From positions 558,001 through 622,000 of the forward strand of contig JACKEN010000003.1 in the NCBI GenBank assembly GCA_020632995.1: DNA of 64,000 nucleotides. Reading direction: 5' to 3'. This stretch comes from Deltaproteobacteria bacterium (GTDB lineage: Bacteria > Myxococcota > Kuafuiibacteriia > Kuafuiibacteriales > Kuafuiibacteriaceae). Under the pieces are notes generated by a model. That model had not been told where the DNA came from, made no database searches, and saw nothing but the letters and a program-made list of their open reading frames with translations. Of this stretch, positions 42,975 through 50,898 are shown piece by piece (position 1 is the stretch's first letter; every line of letters starts with the position of its first letter). The position numbers and the translations under genes are program-made.

Positions 42975-43589
42975 TCAATAAAACTTGCGTCTTCGACTGC
43001 ACGGGTCCGCGCGCGCGACCTCGAGATCCTCGAACAGGTAGCGCTTCTTCACCGGTCTCCCGGCTTCCTCGATCCAGTACAGCCAGCAGGCGTGTTTGTG
43101 ATGCCAGAGCGTCTTCGTGATCGTTCCCGCATGTGGGGTCCGATTCCGGTGATTCAGACGCACACGGACACCATCGCCTTCTCGCAGCCGTGGTCGGCTT
43201 GCGTCGGCGTCGACCGACGTCGCTTCCGGAGGTGGCCGGTCGAGGTCCTCGAACAGCCGAATGAGCAGGAGTTCGATCGCATCGACGACCTCGTCGCGAC
43301 CTCGCAACAGGTGCGCCGCCGCGTGCGCGTCGCCCGGCGGGTAGTAGTCCAGGCGCAGCTGGCCGTTCGGAGCGGAGGCCAAGGCGATCTCTCCTGAGTT
43401 GACGCCGAGCCCGTAGCTCTGCTCGCCAGTCAGTCGGAGGTGCCCCATCGATGTCACCGCCGAGATCGACGGCGCCCAAGGACGGGCAGCGGCCTCGAGG
43501 AGCACTTCGACGAGGACCGAGGCGTGTTCGTCGGCCAGTGTCGCGCGCGCGGCGGCTTCGAGGGTCGGGTCGTCGAGACGGGTCCACAT
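42975..43589 (-). CDS. Hypothetical protein
   Basis: 204 aa. Helical first half (EAAARATLADEHASVLVEVLLEAAARP), then a beta-rich section (LRLTGEQSYGLGVNSGEIALASAPNGQLRLDYYPPGDA), a helical DEVVDAIELLLIRLFEDLDRPPPEA, and a C-terminal small domain VRVRLNHRNRTPHAGTITKTLWHHKHACWLYWIEEAGRPVKKRYLFEDLE that looks like an SH3-like or KOW-like barrel. No function can be assigned. The downstream gene starts 7 bp after its stop. Confidence 0.58.
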   Translation of the reverse strand: MWTRLDDPTLEAAARATLADEHASVLVEVLLEAAARPWAPSISAVTSMGHLRLTGEQSYGLGVNSGEIALASAPNGQLRLDYYPPGDAHAAAHLLRGRDEVVDAIELLLIRLFEDLDRPPPEATSVDADASRPRLREGDGVRVRLNHRNRTPHAGTITKTLWHHKHACWLYWIEEAGRPVKKRYLFEDLEVARADPCSRRRKFY

Positions 43590-43656
43590 CGCTTCGACAG
43601 GTCAGCTCAAAAGAGCACTTCGCGGTCGCATAGCCGAATTGGCTCGGAGTCCTGAG

Positions 43657-44028
43657 TCACGGGCCATCCTCGAGATCCACGGTCTCCCACGGGTATGCAA
43701 AGACGGAGAGGACCGCGCCCCTCCATAGTACCGCCTCATCTTGTCCGAATGCGACGCCGTCGGGGAGAAAACTGTCGCCGGGCAACCAGGTGCTGTCATT
43801 GACCGCCAGCGCGACGAGCCATGGTAGGCCTCGAGGTCGGCAGATTTCGTCGCGAATGAAGCCAAGCGGGAATCGAAGTGAGATGGGGGCAATCTGACGG
43901 CCCTCTGCTTCGGCGATGGTCGCCGCGATCTCGCCATAGGATTCCACGCGCATCAGCGAGGCTTGTCGAGTCAAGTGCTTGTAGACGGCCTCCGAGTTCT
44001 TCGGTGCTTTGGTCCAGATTGTGGGCAT
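43657..44028 (-). CDS. Hypothetical small protein
   Basis: 123 aa from ATG 44028 (MPTIWTKAPKNSEAVYKHLTRQ); ATG 44043 is an alternative. The central ESYGEIAATIAEAEG and IRDEICRPRGLPWLVALAVNDSTWLPGDSFLPDG resemble a pattern I have seen in uncharacterised bacterial proteins, but no function is known to me. First gene of the - strand group. Bases 44044-44237 upstream hold no supported gene. Confidence 0.55.
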   Translation of the reverse strand: MPTIWTKAPKNSEAVYKHLTRQASLMRVESYGEIAATIAEAEGRQIAPISLRFPLGFIRDEICRPRGLPWLVALAVNDSTWLPGDSFLPDGVAFGQDEAVLWRGAVLSVFAYPWETVDLEDGP

Positions 44029-44237
44029 GAGACGAGCTCTCATGTTGGTGGCATTGTCGCAAGCGGGGTTGCTTCACGGTCTGCCAACTGAGACCTTGAG
44101 GGTGCGACTACAACGGGTGCTATCCGACACCGCCCCGGTGACCATCCAGATGCCCCGAGTCGATGGATCCACCGCCGCAGTTGAACGAAGTGAGGCGCGA
44201 GTGGCTCAGAAGCGGAGCATCGCGCCGCCGGCCCACC

Positions 44238-45356
44238 CTAAGGCTTGAAGTACAGCGGCCCCAACGTCTTCCGATAGAACGGATTCCCGAACCGCCACAG
44301 CAACGCATCCACGTAGAAGTGCAGCGTCGCGATGATCGTCTGGGCCACGAAGACCGCGAAGATCCACCCCTTGCCCCCCAGCGGGTGCTCGAAGTCGTTG
44401 AACACGCGCGGGCCCATGTAGAAGAAGAGGCTGGTGCCCACCAGCACGAGGTAGAAGATCCACTGGTTGCGCTTGAACCAGTCCATCAGGCGGTCGGCCA
44501 CCGACTCGTTGGGCTGCAGGTGGGCGAAGACCCGGGGCTGCATGAGGATGTGGTACTCGATGTAGTGCATGGCCAGGGAGGCCAGGTAGAACATCGAGCG
44601 GTAGACGACCATCACCGCGCCCGCGGTCTGCAGGATGAGGTAGGCGATGGGGATGAGGGCGTAGCTCTTGTCCTCGGGGGCGGAGCGCAGGTAGCGGGCG
44701 ACGTAGACCACCATCAGCCAGGTGAAGAGGACGGTCGAGATGGCGGCGAGGCCTCCGGAGACGAGGTCCAGGGTGAAGGCCTTGTCGTTCACGAAGGTGT
44801 GGTACTGCATCAGGAACAGGGCCATGAAGAAGGCCCGCGAGACGTCCTTGGTGTGGGCGGGGTACGTCAACTTGGATTGCGACTTGGTGAGCTCGAGGAC
44901 CCCGAAGGTCTGGCGGAGCACGTGGTAGAAGTCGAGGCCGCGCAGGACGCTGAAGACCCAGAAGCCGGCGATTCCGATGATGCCGGCGGAGCGCTCCCAG
45001 GCTCTCAGGTAGTAGAAGCCGCCGACGATGATGATGATCGCCACCGGCGCGACGAAGTAGGCGATGATGCTCTTCGCCGACCCGGTGAAGTGCTCCATGT
45101 TCGTCTTGTTCAAGTAGACCGGGAAGGTGATGAGGAAGTGGCTCATCCCCAGCACCGCGACGAACACGAAGGTCGGGGAGATCCGCCAGCCGTCGAAGGC
45201 GCCCGCGTGCTCCATCAGGACGAGCGGCAATGTGAAGACGAAGAACGAGCCGAAGATCAGGGCGAGCGGGAGGGGCCGGGCCAGGAAGTTCCTGCCCCAG
45301 GGGCGCGCGGCCGCGACCTCGGCGGGGTGATTCGTTGCAACCAAGACGCGAAACAT
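44238..45356 (-). CDS. Polytopic membrane protein, distant paralogue of the 34765-35934 product
   Basis: 372 aa with about nine hydrophobic segments. Shared motifs with the protein at 34765-35934: MSHFLITFPVYLNKTNMEHF (early loop), RGLDFYHVLRQTFGVLELTKSQ (compare EFYHFTMQHYGVVSIYRM), AMHYIEYHILMQPRVF, and the C-terminal FYVDALLWRFGNPFYRKTLGPLYFKP (compare HYLMDRAVYRF). The His/Tyr/Asp positions suggest a common active site or metal site in the membrane. Family unknown; Brp/Blh-like carotenoid cleavage enzymes are one alternative. It follows the GT/rfbC pair on the same strand after 64 bp. Confidence 0.7.
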   Translation of the reverse strand: MFRVLVATNHPAEVAAARPWGRNFLARPLPLALIFGSFFVFTLPLVLMEHAGAFDGWRISPTFVFVAVLGMSHFLITFPVYLNKTNMEHFTGSAKSIIAYFVAPVAIIIIVGGFYYLRAWERSAGIIGIAGFWVFSVLRGLDFYHVLRQTFGVLELTKSQSKLTYPAHTKDVSRAFFMALFLMQYHTFVNDKAFTLDLVSGGLAAISTVLFTWLMVVYVARYLRSAPEDKSYALIPIAYLILQTAGAVMVVYRSMFYLASLAMHYIEYHILMQPRVFAHLQPNESVADRLMDWFKRNQWIFYLVLVGTSLFFYMGPRVFNDFEHPLGGKGWIFAVFVAQTIIATLHFYVDALLWRFGNPFYRKTLGPLYFKP

Positions 45357-45420
45357 TACCTGGACTGCAATCGCGGGAACAACGGTCGAGGGTCAGCCCC
45401 GACCAGGGCGCATCTGGGTG

Positions 45421-46650
45421 TTAACCCCTAGGCCAGGCCCGGTCCGGGCCCTCGCCCAGGCCGGCGTAGACCGCCTCGTAGGCGTCGAGGCCCCGCTCGA
45501 GCGAGAACCAGCGCTCCGCCGCGGCCCGGCAGCGGGTGGCGGCGTCGGGCTTCGCGGCCAGGGAAGCCAGCCTATGTGCGGCCTGGTCGAGGGTGGCGTC
45601 CTCGAAGTCGGGGAGGGCCACCCCGGCCCCGGGCTCGGCCAGCACCTCGGCCACGTCGCCGATGAAGTTGCCGGCGAGGGGGAGGCCGCTCGCCAGCATC
45701 TCGCCCGTCTTGGTCGGGGCGGCGCCGCGGTTGGCCAGGGTCACCGGGTGGAAGAACACCCCGGCGTGGGCGGAGCGCAAGAAGACTGGCACTTCGGCGT
45801 GGCTGGCGCTCCGGTGCACCAGCTCGTCGGCTACCCCGGCCGCGCTCAGCACCCCGCGCATCTGCTCCGGGTCCTGGCGTGAGACCACCAACAGGCGCGC
45901 GGGGCGGGCGTGGCGGCGCCACGCGAGGTAGAAGCGGGCCATGTCGTCGGCGAGGTAACGCCCGCCGAAGGAGCCCACGTAGGCGAGCACCCGGTGGCCG
46001 GCGAGCGCGGCCTCGAGGCCCGGATCGCGGGGGCCCTCGGGGGTGAAGCGGGCGAGGTCGGTGCAGGTCGGGATCACGTGGATCGGCGCCCGCACCCGAT
46101 CGCGGAACGGCGCCTCGTGCCTGAGGAACCGGGCCATGCTGTTGGTGAGCACGGTGATGCCGGTCGCCTCGTGCACCAGCATCCGCTCCATCGCCTTGGC
46201 GCCCTTGTAGACCCGGCCGGTCTCGGACCAGGTGCCGTCCGCCACCCGCTCGTCCGGCCACAGCCCCCGCATGTCGAACAACAGGGGCCGCCGCGCGAGG
46301 CGGCAGAGGGGGAGGGCGGCGGTGGCGGCCACGTAGGAGCGCACGTGCACGAGGTCCGCCCGCACCAGGGCCGCGGTGAGGAAGGACGTCAACGCGCCTT
46401 GCGTCATGTCGAACGCGGTGGCGGGGACGGTGGGGGCCTTGTGGTAGCGCAGGCCCGTCCAGCGCACCCCGGGCGCTACCGGCTCACGGAAGGGCGTGGG
46501 GTTCGGGGCCTTCTCGAAGGAGATGAGCTCGATCCGGTGACCGCGGGCCGCGAGGCCGGTGAGGTACGGGAGCACCTGGCTCTTGCCGAGGGGATCGCTC
46601 ATCCCGTCGTAGGAGATGTAGACCACCCGGCGGGGGCGCTGCGCAGACAT
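45421..46650 (-). CDS. GT4-like glycosyltransferase
   Basis: 409 aa from ATG 46650. N-terminal lobe: RRVVYISYDGMSDPLGKSQVLPYLTGLAARGHRIELISFEK; middle: ADLVHVRSYVAATAALPL and LLFDMRGLWPDERV, a pattern of GT4-type transferases in surface-sugar loci. The C-terminal lobe has VLAYVGSFGGRYLADDM, RSAHAGVFFHPVTLANRGAAPTKTGEMLASGLPL (nucleotide-sugar site) and a closing helix. The start is 8 bp after the rfbC stop, so the two are co-transcribed. Probably adds a rhamnose-type or other sugar to a surface glycan; donor not determined. Confidence 0.85.
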   Translation of the reverse strand: MSAQRPRRVVYISYDGMSDPLGKSQVLPYLTGLAARGHRIELISFEKAPNPTPFREPVAPGVRWTGLRYHKAPTVPATAFDMTQGALTSFLTAALVRADLVHVRSYVAATAALPLCRLARRPLLFDMRGLWPDERVADGTWSETGRVYKGAKAMERMLVHEATGITVLTNSMARFLRHEAPFRDRVRAPIHVIPTCTDLARFTPEGPRDPGLEAALAGHRVLAYVGSFGGRYLADDMARFYLAWRRHARPARLLVVSRQDPEQMRGVLSAAGVADELVHRSASHAEVPVFLRSAHAGVFFHPVTLANRGAAPTKTGEMLASGLPLAGNFIGDVAEVLAEPGAGVALPDFEDATLDQAAHRLASLAAKPDAATRCRAAAERWFSLERGLDAYEAVYAGLGEGPDRAWPRG

Positions 46651-46658
46651 GGTGGGCC

Positions 46659-47201
46659 TCAGAAGGTGGCGGGGCGGGCGTCCTTCAGGCGGGGCAGGGC
46701 CGCGTCCTTGTCGGAGAGCACCGGCGCATCGATGGGCCACGCGATGGCCAGCTCGGGATCGTCCCAGATGACCCCGCCCTCGCCCCCGGGGGCGTACAGG
46801 TCGCTGCACTTGTACATGATCTCCGCCTCGTCGGTGAGGACGCAGAAGCCGTGGGCGAAGCCCTTCGGCACGAAGATCTGGCGGTGGGAGGCCTCGTCGA
46901 GCTCGACCCCGAACCACCTGCCGAAGGTGGCGGAGCCGGGCCGCAGGTCGACCGCGACGTCCCACACCGCCCCGCGAACGCACTGGACCAGTTTGTCCTG
47001 GGGCTGCACCACCTGATAGTGCAGGCCGCGGAGGACGCCCTTCGAGGACTTCGAGTGGTTGTCCTGCACGAAGGTCACGTCGATGCCGATCTCGCGGTAG
47101 CGGGCCGCGTTGTAGGTCTCGAGGAAGAAGCCGCGGTGGTCTCCGAAGACCTTGGGCTCGATGACCTTCACGCCGGGGAGCTCTGTGTCGATGACCTTCA
47201 T
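46659..47201 (-). CDS. rfbC: dTDP-4-dehydrorhamnose 3,5-epimerase
   Basis: 180 aa, the usual length. RmlC family signatures: VFGDHRGFFLETYN, FVQDNHSKSSKGVLRGLHYQ with catalytic His61, DVAVDLRPGSATFGRW, and PKGFAHGFCVLTDEAEIMYKCSDLYAPGGEGGVIWDDPELAIAWP. It converts dTDP-4-keto-6-deoxyglucose to dTDP-4-keto-rhamnose in dTDP-L-rhamnose synthesis. The other rml genes are not in this window. It heads an operon with the downstream glycosyltransferase. Its start codon is directly opposite the predicted start of the DUF218 gene. Confidence 0.95.
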   Translation of the reverse strand: MKVIDTELPGVKVIEPKVFGDHRGFFLETYNAARYREIGIDVTFVQDNHSKSSKGVLRGLHYQVVQPQDKLVQCVRGAVWDVAVDLRPGSATFGRWFGVELDEASHRQIFVPKGFAHGFCVLTDEAEIMYKCSDLYAPGGEGGVIWDDPELAIAWPIDAPVLSDKDAALPRLKDARPATF

Positions 47202-47805
47202 GTCCGGGCCTTCGAGTCCTTCATCCGGCCGTGCCCGTCAAGGCGCGCGGCGGTGGGTGTTGGGCGCGCTCGCGGCGGCGGCGCTCCTGGCCGCGGCGGC
47301 CCTCGGGCGCGACGTGGCGGCGGTGGGGCGCCTGCCGGAGCGCTTCGTGCTCGGGCCGGACGAGGACGTGGAGGTGGCCCTGGTGCCGAGCGGCGATCCG
47401 GGCGGCCAGCGCACCCTCGCCGCGGCGGCCCTCTACCAGCGCGGTCAGGCCGGGCACATCCTGATCAGCGGGGCGGGCTACGGGGGCGACTCCGCCGAGC
47501 TCCTGGCCGACGTGGCGCGGAGCGCGGGGATCCCTGAGGCGGCCCTGACGGTGGAGCCCGAGGCCACCAACACCTGGGAGAACCTGCGCCTGGGCCTCCA
47601 GCGGCTCGCCCGGCCGCCCCGTAGCCTGGCCGTGGTCACCCACCGCGCCCACGCCCTCCGCGCAGGGCTGGTTGCAGAGCACCTCGCCCCCGGCGCCCGG
47701 ATCCGGGTGGTGGTGGTGCCGGAGGAGATCCCGATGTGGGGCCGGCTGCGCGAGGGCCTTGCGCTCCTGGTGTATCGTCTGCGCGGGCGGGTGGCCTGGG
47801 ATTGA
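47200..47805 (+). CDS. DUF218 / YdcF-like membrane-anchored protein
   Basis: About 201 aa from ATG 47200. An N-terminal basic stretch and one hydrophobic helix (RRWVLGALAAAALLAAAALG) precede the DUF218 core: VEVALVPSGDPGGQRTLAAAALYQRGQAGHILISGAGYGGDSAELLADVARSAGIPEAALTVEPEATNTWENLRLGLQRL, then SLAVVTHRAHALRAGLVAEHL. SanA/YdcF-type proteins of this family act in envelope or cell-wall-related processes, with unclear chemistry. The start is uncertain: 47200 overlaps the divergent rfbC start by 2 bases; GTG 47257 would remove only the basic head. Confidence 0.8.
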   Translation: MSGPSSPSSGRARQGARRWVLGALAAAALLAAAALGRDVAAVGRLPERFVLGPDEDVEVALVPSGDPGGQRTLAAAALYQRGQAGHILISGAGYGGDSAELLADVARSAGIPEAALTVEPEATNTWENLRLGLQRLARPPRSLAVVTHRAHALRAGLVAEHLAPGARIRVVVVPEEIPMWGRLREGLALLVYRLRGRVAWD

Positions 47806-47863
47806 GGCGGGGCGCGGAAGGCACTGGCGTCCGAGCGGGATCCGCGGTCAGAATCCGCGCCGT

Positions 47864-48973
47864 ATGTCCCATCCCATCCTGACCATCGTGGGGGCGCGCC
47901 CCAACTTCATGAAGGCGGCCCCGGTGCACCGGGCCTTCGAGGCCCGCGGCGTGGCGCACCACATCATCCACACCGGCCAGCACTACGACGACGCGATGTC
48001 GAAGGTGTTCTTCGACGACCTCGGCATGCCGAAGCCCGCGGTCTACATGGGGGTGGGCTCGGGGAGCCACGCGGTGCAGACCGCGAACGTGATGATCGGG
48101 CTCGAGAAGGTGTTCCTCGAGCACCAGCCCCGCATGGTGAACGTGGTGGGCGACGTGAACTCCACCATGGCGGCGGCGCTGGTCGCGACGAAGCTGCACA
48201 TCCCGGTGGCCCACATCGAGGCGGGCCTCAGGAGCCGCGACTGGGACATGCCGGAGGAGATCAACCGCGTCGTCACCGACTCGATCTCCGATCTGCTCCT
48301 GACCCCCTCGCCCGACGGCGACGAGAACCTGCTCGCCGAGGGCAAGCCGCGCGACGCGATCGTCTGCGTGGGCAACGTCATGATCGACACCCTCTTCATG
48401 CAGCTCGCCCGCGCGAAGACGATCGACATGCCGGGCAAGCTCGGGGTCACGCCGGGTGAGTACGCGGTGCTCACCATGCACCGCCCCTCCAACGTGGACG
48501 ACCCGGTGGTGTTCGGGCGGATCCTCTCCGCGCTGTTGGACGTGTCCGAGAAGCTCCCGCTGGTGTTCCCGGTGCACCCTCGCACCCGAAAGCGCATGGA
48601 GGAGTTCGAGATCGGCAAGCGCTTCGAGCGCGCGCCCAACATCCGGCTGGTGGATCCGCTGGGCTACCTCGAGTTCCTCTCCCTCACCTCGCGAGCCAAG
48701 CTCGTGCTCACCGACTCCGGCGGCCTGCAGGAAGAGACCACTGCCCTCGGCATCCCGTGCCTCACCCTGCGTGAGAACACCGAGCGCCCCATCACCGTCG
48801 ACGAGGGCACCAACATCGTGGTCGGCACCGACGACGCCCGTATTCGGGAGGAGGCGGCCAAGGTGCTGGCGGGGCAGGGCAAGGCCGGGCGGACCCCCGC
48901 GCTGTGGGACGGCAAGGCGGCGGAGCGCATCGTCGACGCGGTGCTCGCCTTCCTGGAGCGCCGCGGCAGGTGA
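47864..48973 (+). CDS. wecB: UDP-N-acetylglucosamine 2-epimerase (non-hydrolysing)
   Basis: 369 aa, close to the ~375 aa of WecB. Family landmarks: ILTIVGARPNFMKAAPVHRAFE at the start, HIIHTGQHYDDAMSKVFFDDLG, VNVVGDVNSTMAAALVATKL, VAHIEAGLRSRDWDMPEEINRVVTDSISDLLL, and VLTDSGGLQEETTALGIPCLTLRENTERPIT with TNIVVG. It interconverts UDP-GlcNAc and UDP-ManNAc for surface polysaccharides. It follows the DUF218 gene by 58 bp. A dedicated ManNAc-transferase is not seen here. Confidence 0.95.
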   Translation: MSHPILTIVGARPNFMKAAPVHRAFEARGVAHHIIHTGQHYDDAMSKVFFDDLGMPKPAVYMGVGSGSHAVQTANVMIGLEKVFLEHQPRMVNVVGDVNSTMAAALVATKLHIPVAHIEAGLRSRDWDMPEEINRVVTDSISDLLLTPSPDGDENLLAEGKPRDAIVCVGNVMIDTLFMQLARAKTIDMPGKLGVTPGEYAVLTMHRPSNVDDPVVFGRILSALLDVSEKLPLVFPVHPRTRKRMEEFEIGKRFERAPNIRLVDPLGYLEFLSLTSRAKLVLTDSGGLQEETTALGIPCLTLRENTERPITVDEGTNIVVGTDDARIREEAAKVLAGQGKAGRTPALWDGKAAERIVDAVLAFLERRGR

Positions 48974-49025
48974 GCGCGGTCGCCCCCGGGGGCGGGCGGG
49001 GCGGGATGCTGCTAGCATACGCCGC

Positions 49026-49697
49026 ATGAAGCTCGCCCCAGCCCTGTTCACTCTCGCCCTCGTCGCACCCACGGCCGCCTCCGCCCAGGACTCCGCTGGG
49101 AACGGCCGGGAGGCGGTCCACAACGCGGTGGAGCGCGCCCGCGACAACCGCCAGAGCGCCGACGATCACGTCGACCTCATCCGCATCGCCGACATCGTGC
49201 GGGACTGGGAGGCCGCGGTGGCGGCCAAGGACAAGGCCAAGGAGAAGGCGGCAGACCTCCGTCTGCAGGCCTGGTTGCGGCAGGAGCTGCGGGAGGAGCG
49301 CCGCGAGGCGGGCCAGGCGGCGGCCGAGCGCGGCCAGGCGAGGGCAGAGCGCGATCGCTCGCGGCGCGAGGCGCGCAGTGGTGGGGCCAAGGACCGCGCC
49401 GACCTGCGGGACGATCGCAGGGATCTGCGGGACGATCGCAGGGACGCCAGGGAGGCCACGGTGGAGGTGGCGGTGCTGAAGAAGACCGCGAGCGAGCTGG
49501 ACGAGCTGGCCCCGGCGTTCGCGAAGGGCACCGCCACCGCCGCCCAGTATACGAAGAAGCGGACCCTGCTCCGGAGCCTGATCCGCGGGGAGCGCCGGGA
49601 GGTCCGCCAAGACGCCCAGGAGCGGCGCGAGGATCGTCGGGAGCGCAAGGAAGACGCGCGGGAGCGGCGTGAAGACCGACGCACGCGTCGCAAGTGA
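49026..49697 (+). CDS. Exported Arg/Glu/Asp-rich coiled-coil protein
   Basis: 223 aa. Signal peptide MKLAPALFTLALVAPTAASAQ, then an almost uninterrupted charged helix: REAVHNAVERARDNRQSADDH, EERREAGQAAAERGQARAERD, then short repeats RADLRDDRRDLRDDRRD and a C-terminal run of ERREDRRERKEDARERREDRR. No hydrophobic core. Similar highly charged exported proteins are often annotated only as hypothetical. Possible roles are periplasmic scaffold or spacer; nothing in the sequence decides. Confidence 0.7.
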   Translation: MKLAPALFTLALVAPTAASAQDSAGNGREAVHNAVERARDNRQSADDHVDLIRIADIVRDWEAAVAAKDKAKEKAADLRLQAWLRQELREERREAGQAAAERGQARAERDRSRREARSGGAKDRADLRDDRRDLRDDRRDAREATVEVAVLKKTASELDELAPAFAKGTATAAQYTKKRTLLRSLIRGERREVRQDAQERREDRRERKEDARERREDRRTRRK

Positions 49698-49698
49698 A

Positions 49699-49726
49699 GT
49701 TGCGTGATGAATAGCGCCTCATGACG
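49699..49726 (+). terminator. Imperfect hairpin after the charged protein gene
   Basis: TGCGTGATGA and TCATGACGCA form a stem of about 9-10 bp with one mismatch and an 8-base loop, starting 2 bases after the stop. A T5 run occurs only ~30 bases later. Weak candidate. Confidence 0.35.
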
Positions 49727-49785
49727 CACCGCGCCGTTCCGTTGGGCGTTGCGTTTTTCATTTCGGGGGGCTAATCGCCCTCATC

Positions 49786-50784
49786 ATGGCAATCAGGTCG
49801 AAGATCCTCGGCACCGGCCACTACGTCCCCGAGCGGGTGGTGACCAACGCGGAGCTGGAGTCCCTCATGGACACCACCGACGAGTGGATCCAGCAGCGCA
49901 CCGGCATCCGTGAGCGGCGCTGGATCGACAAGGAGTGCGGGGCGTCCGACCTCGCCAAGCCCGCGGCCGAGGCCGCGCTCGAGATGGCGGGTCTCGAGGC
50001 GAAGGACATCGACGCGATCATCTTCGCGAGCCTCTCCCCCGACTACAACTTCCCCGGCTCCGGCTGCTTGATGACCGATCTGCTCGGCATCCCCGGCACC
50101 CCCGCGGTCGACATCCGCAACCAGTGCAGCGGCTTCGTGTACGGTCTGCAGATCGCCGACGCGTACATCCGGTCCGGCATCTACAAGAACGTGCTCTTCA
50201 TCGGCTCCGAGGTGCACTCCACCGGCCTCGACCTCAGCACCCGCGGGCGCGACGTGTCGGTGATCTTCGGCGACGGCGCCGGCGCGGTCCTCCTCGGGCC
50301 CAGCGACGATCCTTCGCAAGGTATCTTGACGACCCTGGCTGGCGCCGATGGCGCCTACGCCAAGGAGCTGTGGGTCGAGATGCCCGCCTCCCGCTTCATC
50401 CCCCGGCTCACCCTGGAGGGCATGGAGGAGGGCCGCCACTTCCCCCGCATGAACGGGCGCGAGGTGTTCAAGCACGCGGTGCGCAAGCTCCCCGACGCGG
50501 TGGTCACCGCCCTCAAGAGCTGCGAGCTGGGGGTGGAGGACGTCGACCTCTTCATCCCCCACCAGGCCAACCTCCGCATCGCCGAGGCGGTGCAGAAGGC
50601 CCTGGGGCTGCCGGACGAGAAGGTCTACAACAACATCATGCACTACGGGAATACCACGGCGGCTTCGATCCCCATCGCCCTGGACGAGTGCATTCGCTCC
50701 GGCCGCCTCCAGCGCGGGCAGCTCTTCGCCTGCGGCGCCTTTGGTGCGGGTTTCACCTGGGGTTCGGCCATCATCCGCTTCTAG
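49786..50784 (+). CDS. 3-oxoacyl-ACP synthase III (FabH-like)
   Basis: 332 aa, standard for KAS III. Active-site triad: Cys114 in DIRNQCSGFVYG, His259 in LFIPHQANLRIAE, and Asn289 in MHYGNTTAASIP. Other features: GTGHYVPERVVTNAELESLMDTTDEWIQQRTGI at the start and FGDGAGAVLLG. FabH condenses acetyl- or acyl-CoA with malonyl-ACP to start fatty acid synthesis. It stands alone, outside a fab cluster, so a role in starting a special lipid chain is possible. The isc control region begins right after it. Confidence 0.92.
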   Translation: MAIRSKILGTGHYVPERVVTNAELESLMDTTDEWIQQRTGIRERRWIDKECGASDLAKPAAEAALEMAGLEAKDIDAIIFASLSPDYNFPGSGCLMTDLLGIPGTPAVDIRNQCSGFVYGLQIADAYIRSGIYKNVLFIGSEVHSTGLDLSTRGRDVSVIFGDGAGAVLLGPSDDPSQGILTTLAGADGAYAKELWVEMPASRFIPRLTLEGMEEGRHFPRMNGREVFKHAVRKLPDAVVTALKSCELGVEDVDLFIPHQANLRIAEAVQKALGLPDEKVYNNIMHYGNTTAASIPIALDECIRSGRLQRGQLFACGAFGAGFTWGSAIIRF

Positions 50785-50810
50785 TCGAGCCTCCTCCGCA
50801 CAATCCAACT

Positions 50811-50824
50811 TGACGTTCACGTCA
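50811..50824. promoter_or_regulatory. MerR-type inverted repeat upstream of the isc operon (site 1)
   Basis: TGACGT-TC-ACGTCA, preceded by T to give a TTGACG -35-like hexamer; TAAGCT follows 16 bp later as a possible -10. Resembles operators of MerR-family regulators such as LiuR (TTGACGTT...AACGTCAA type). Confidence 0.6.
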
Positions 50825-50856
50825 GGTTCTCTAAGCTCCACTTGTCCGGCCGAACT

Positions 50857-50876
50857 TGACCCTTACGTAAAGGTCA
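50857..50876. promoter_or_regulatory. MerR-type inverted repeat upstream of the isc operon (site 2)
   Basis: TGACCCTTAC-GTAAAGGTCA, a near-perfect 20-bp palindrome with one mismatched pair, preceded by CT as in site 1 (both sites sit in an AACTTGAC context). It lies 22 bp upstream of the MerR start codon. Confidence 0.6.
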
Positions 50877-50898
50877 GGCTCCGGACGAGAAGAGCAGC

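Noticed and set aside
42473..43120. + strand Cys-rich open frame in the orphan cluster
   Set aside because: Overlaps three - strand frames with better composition and tight spacing; its cysteines come from reading antisense codons.
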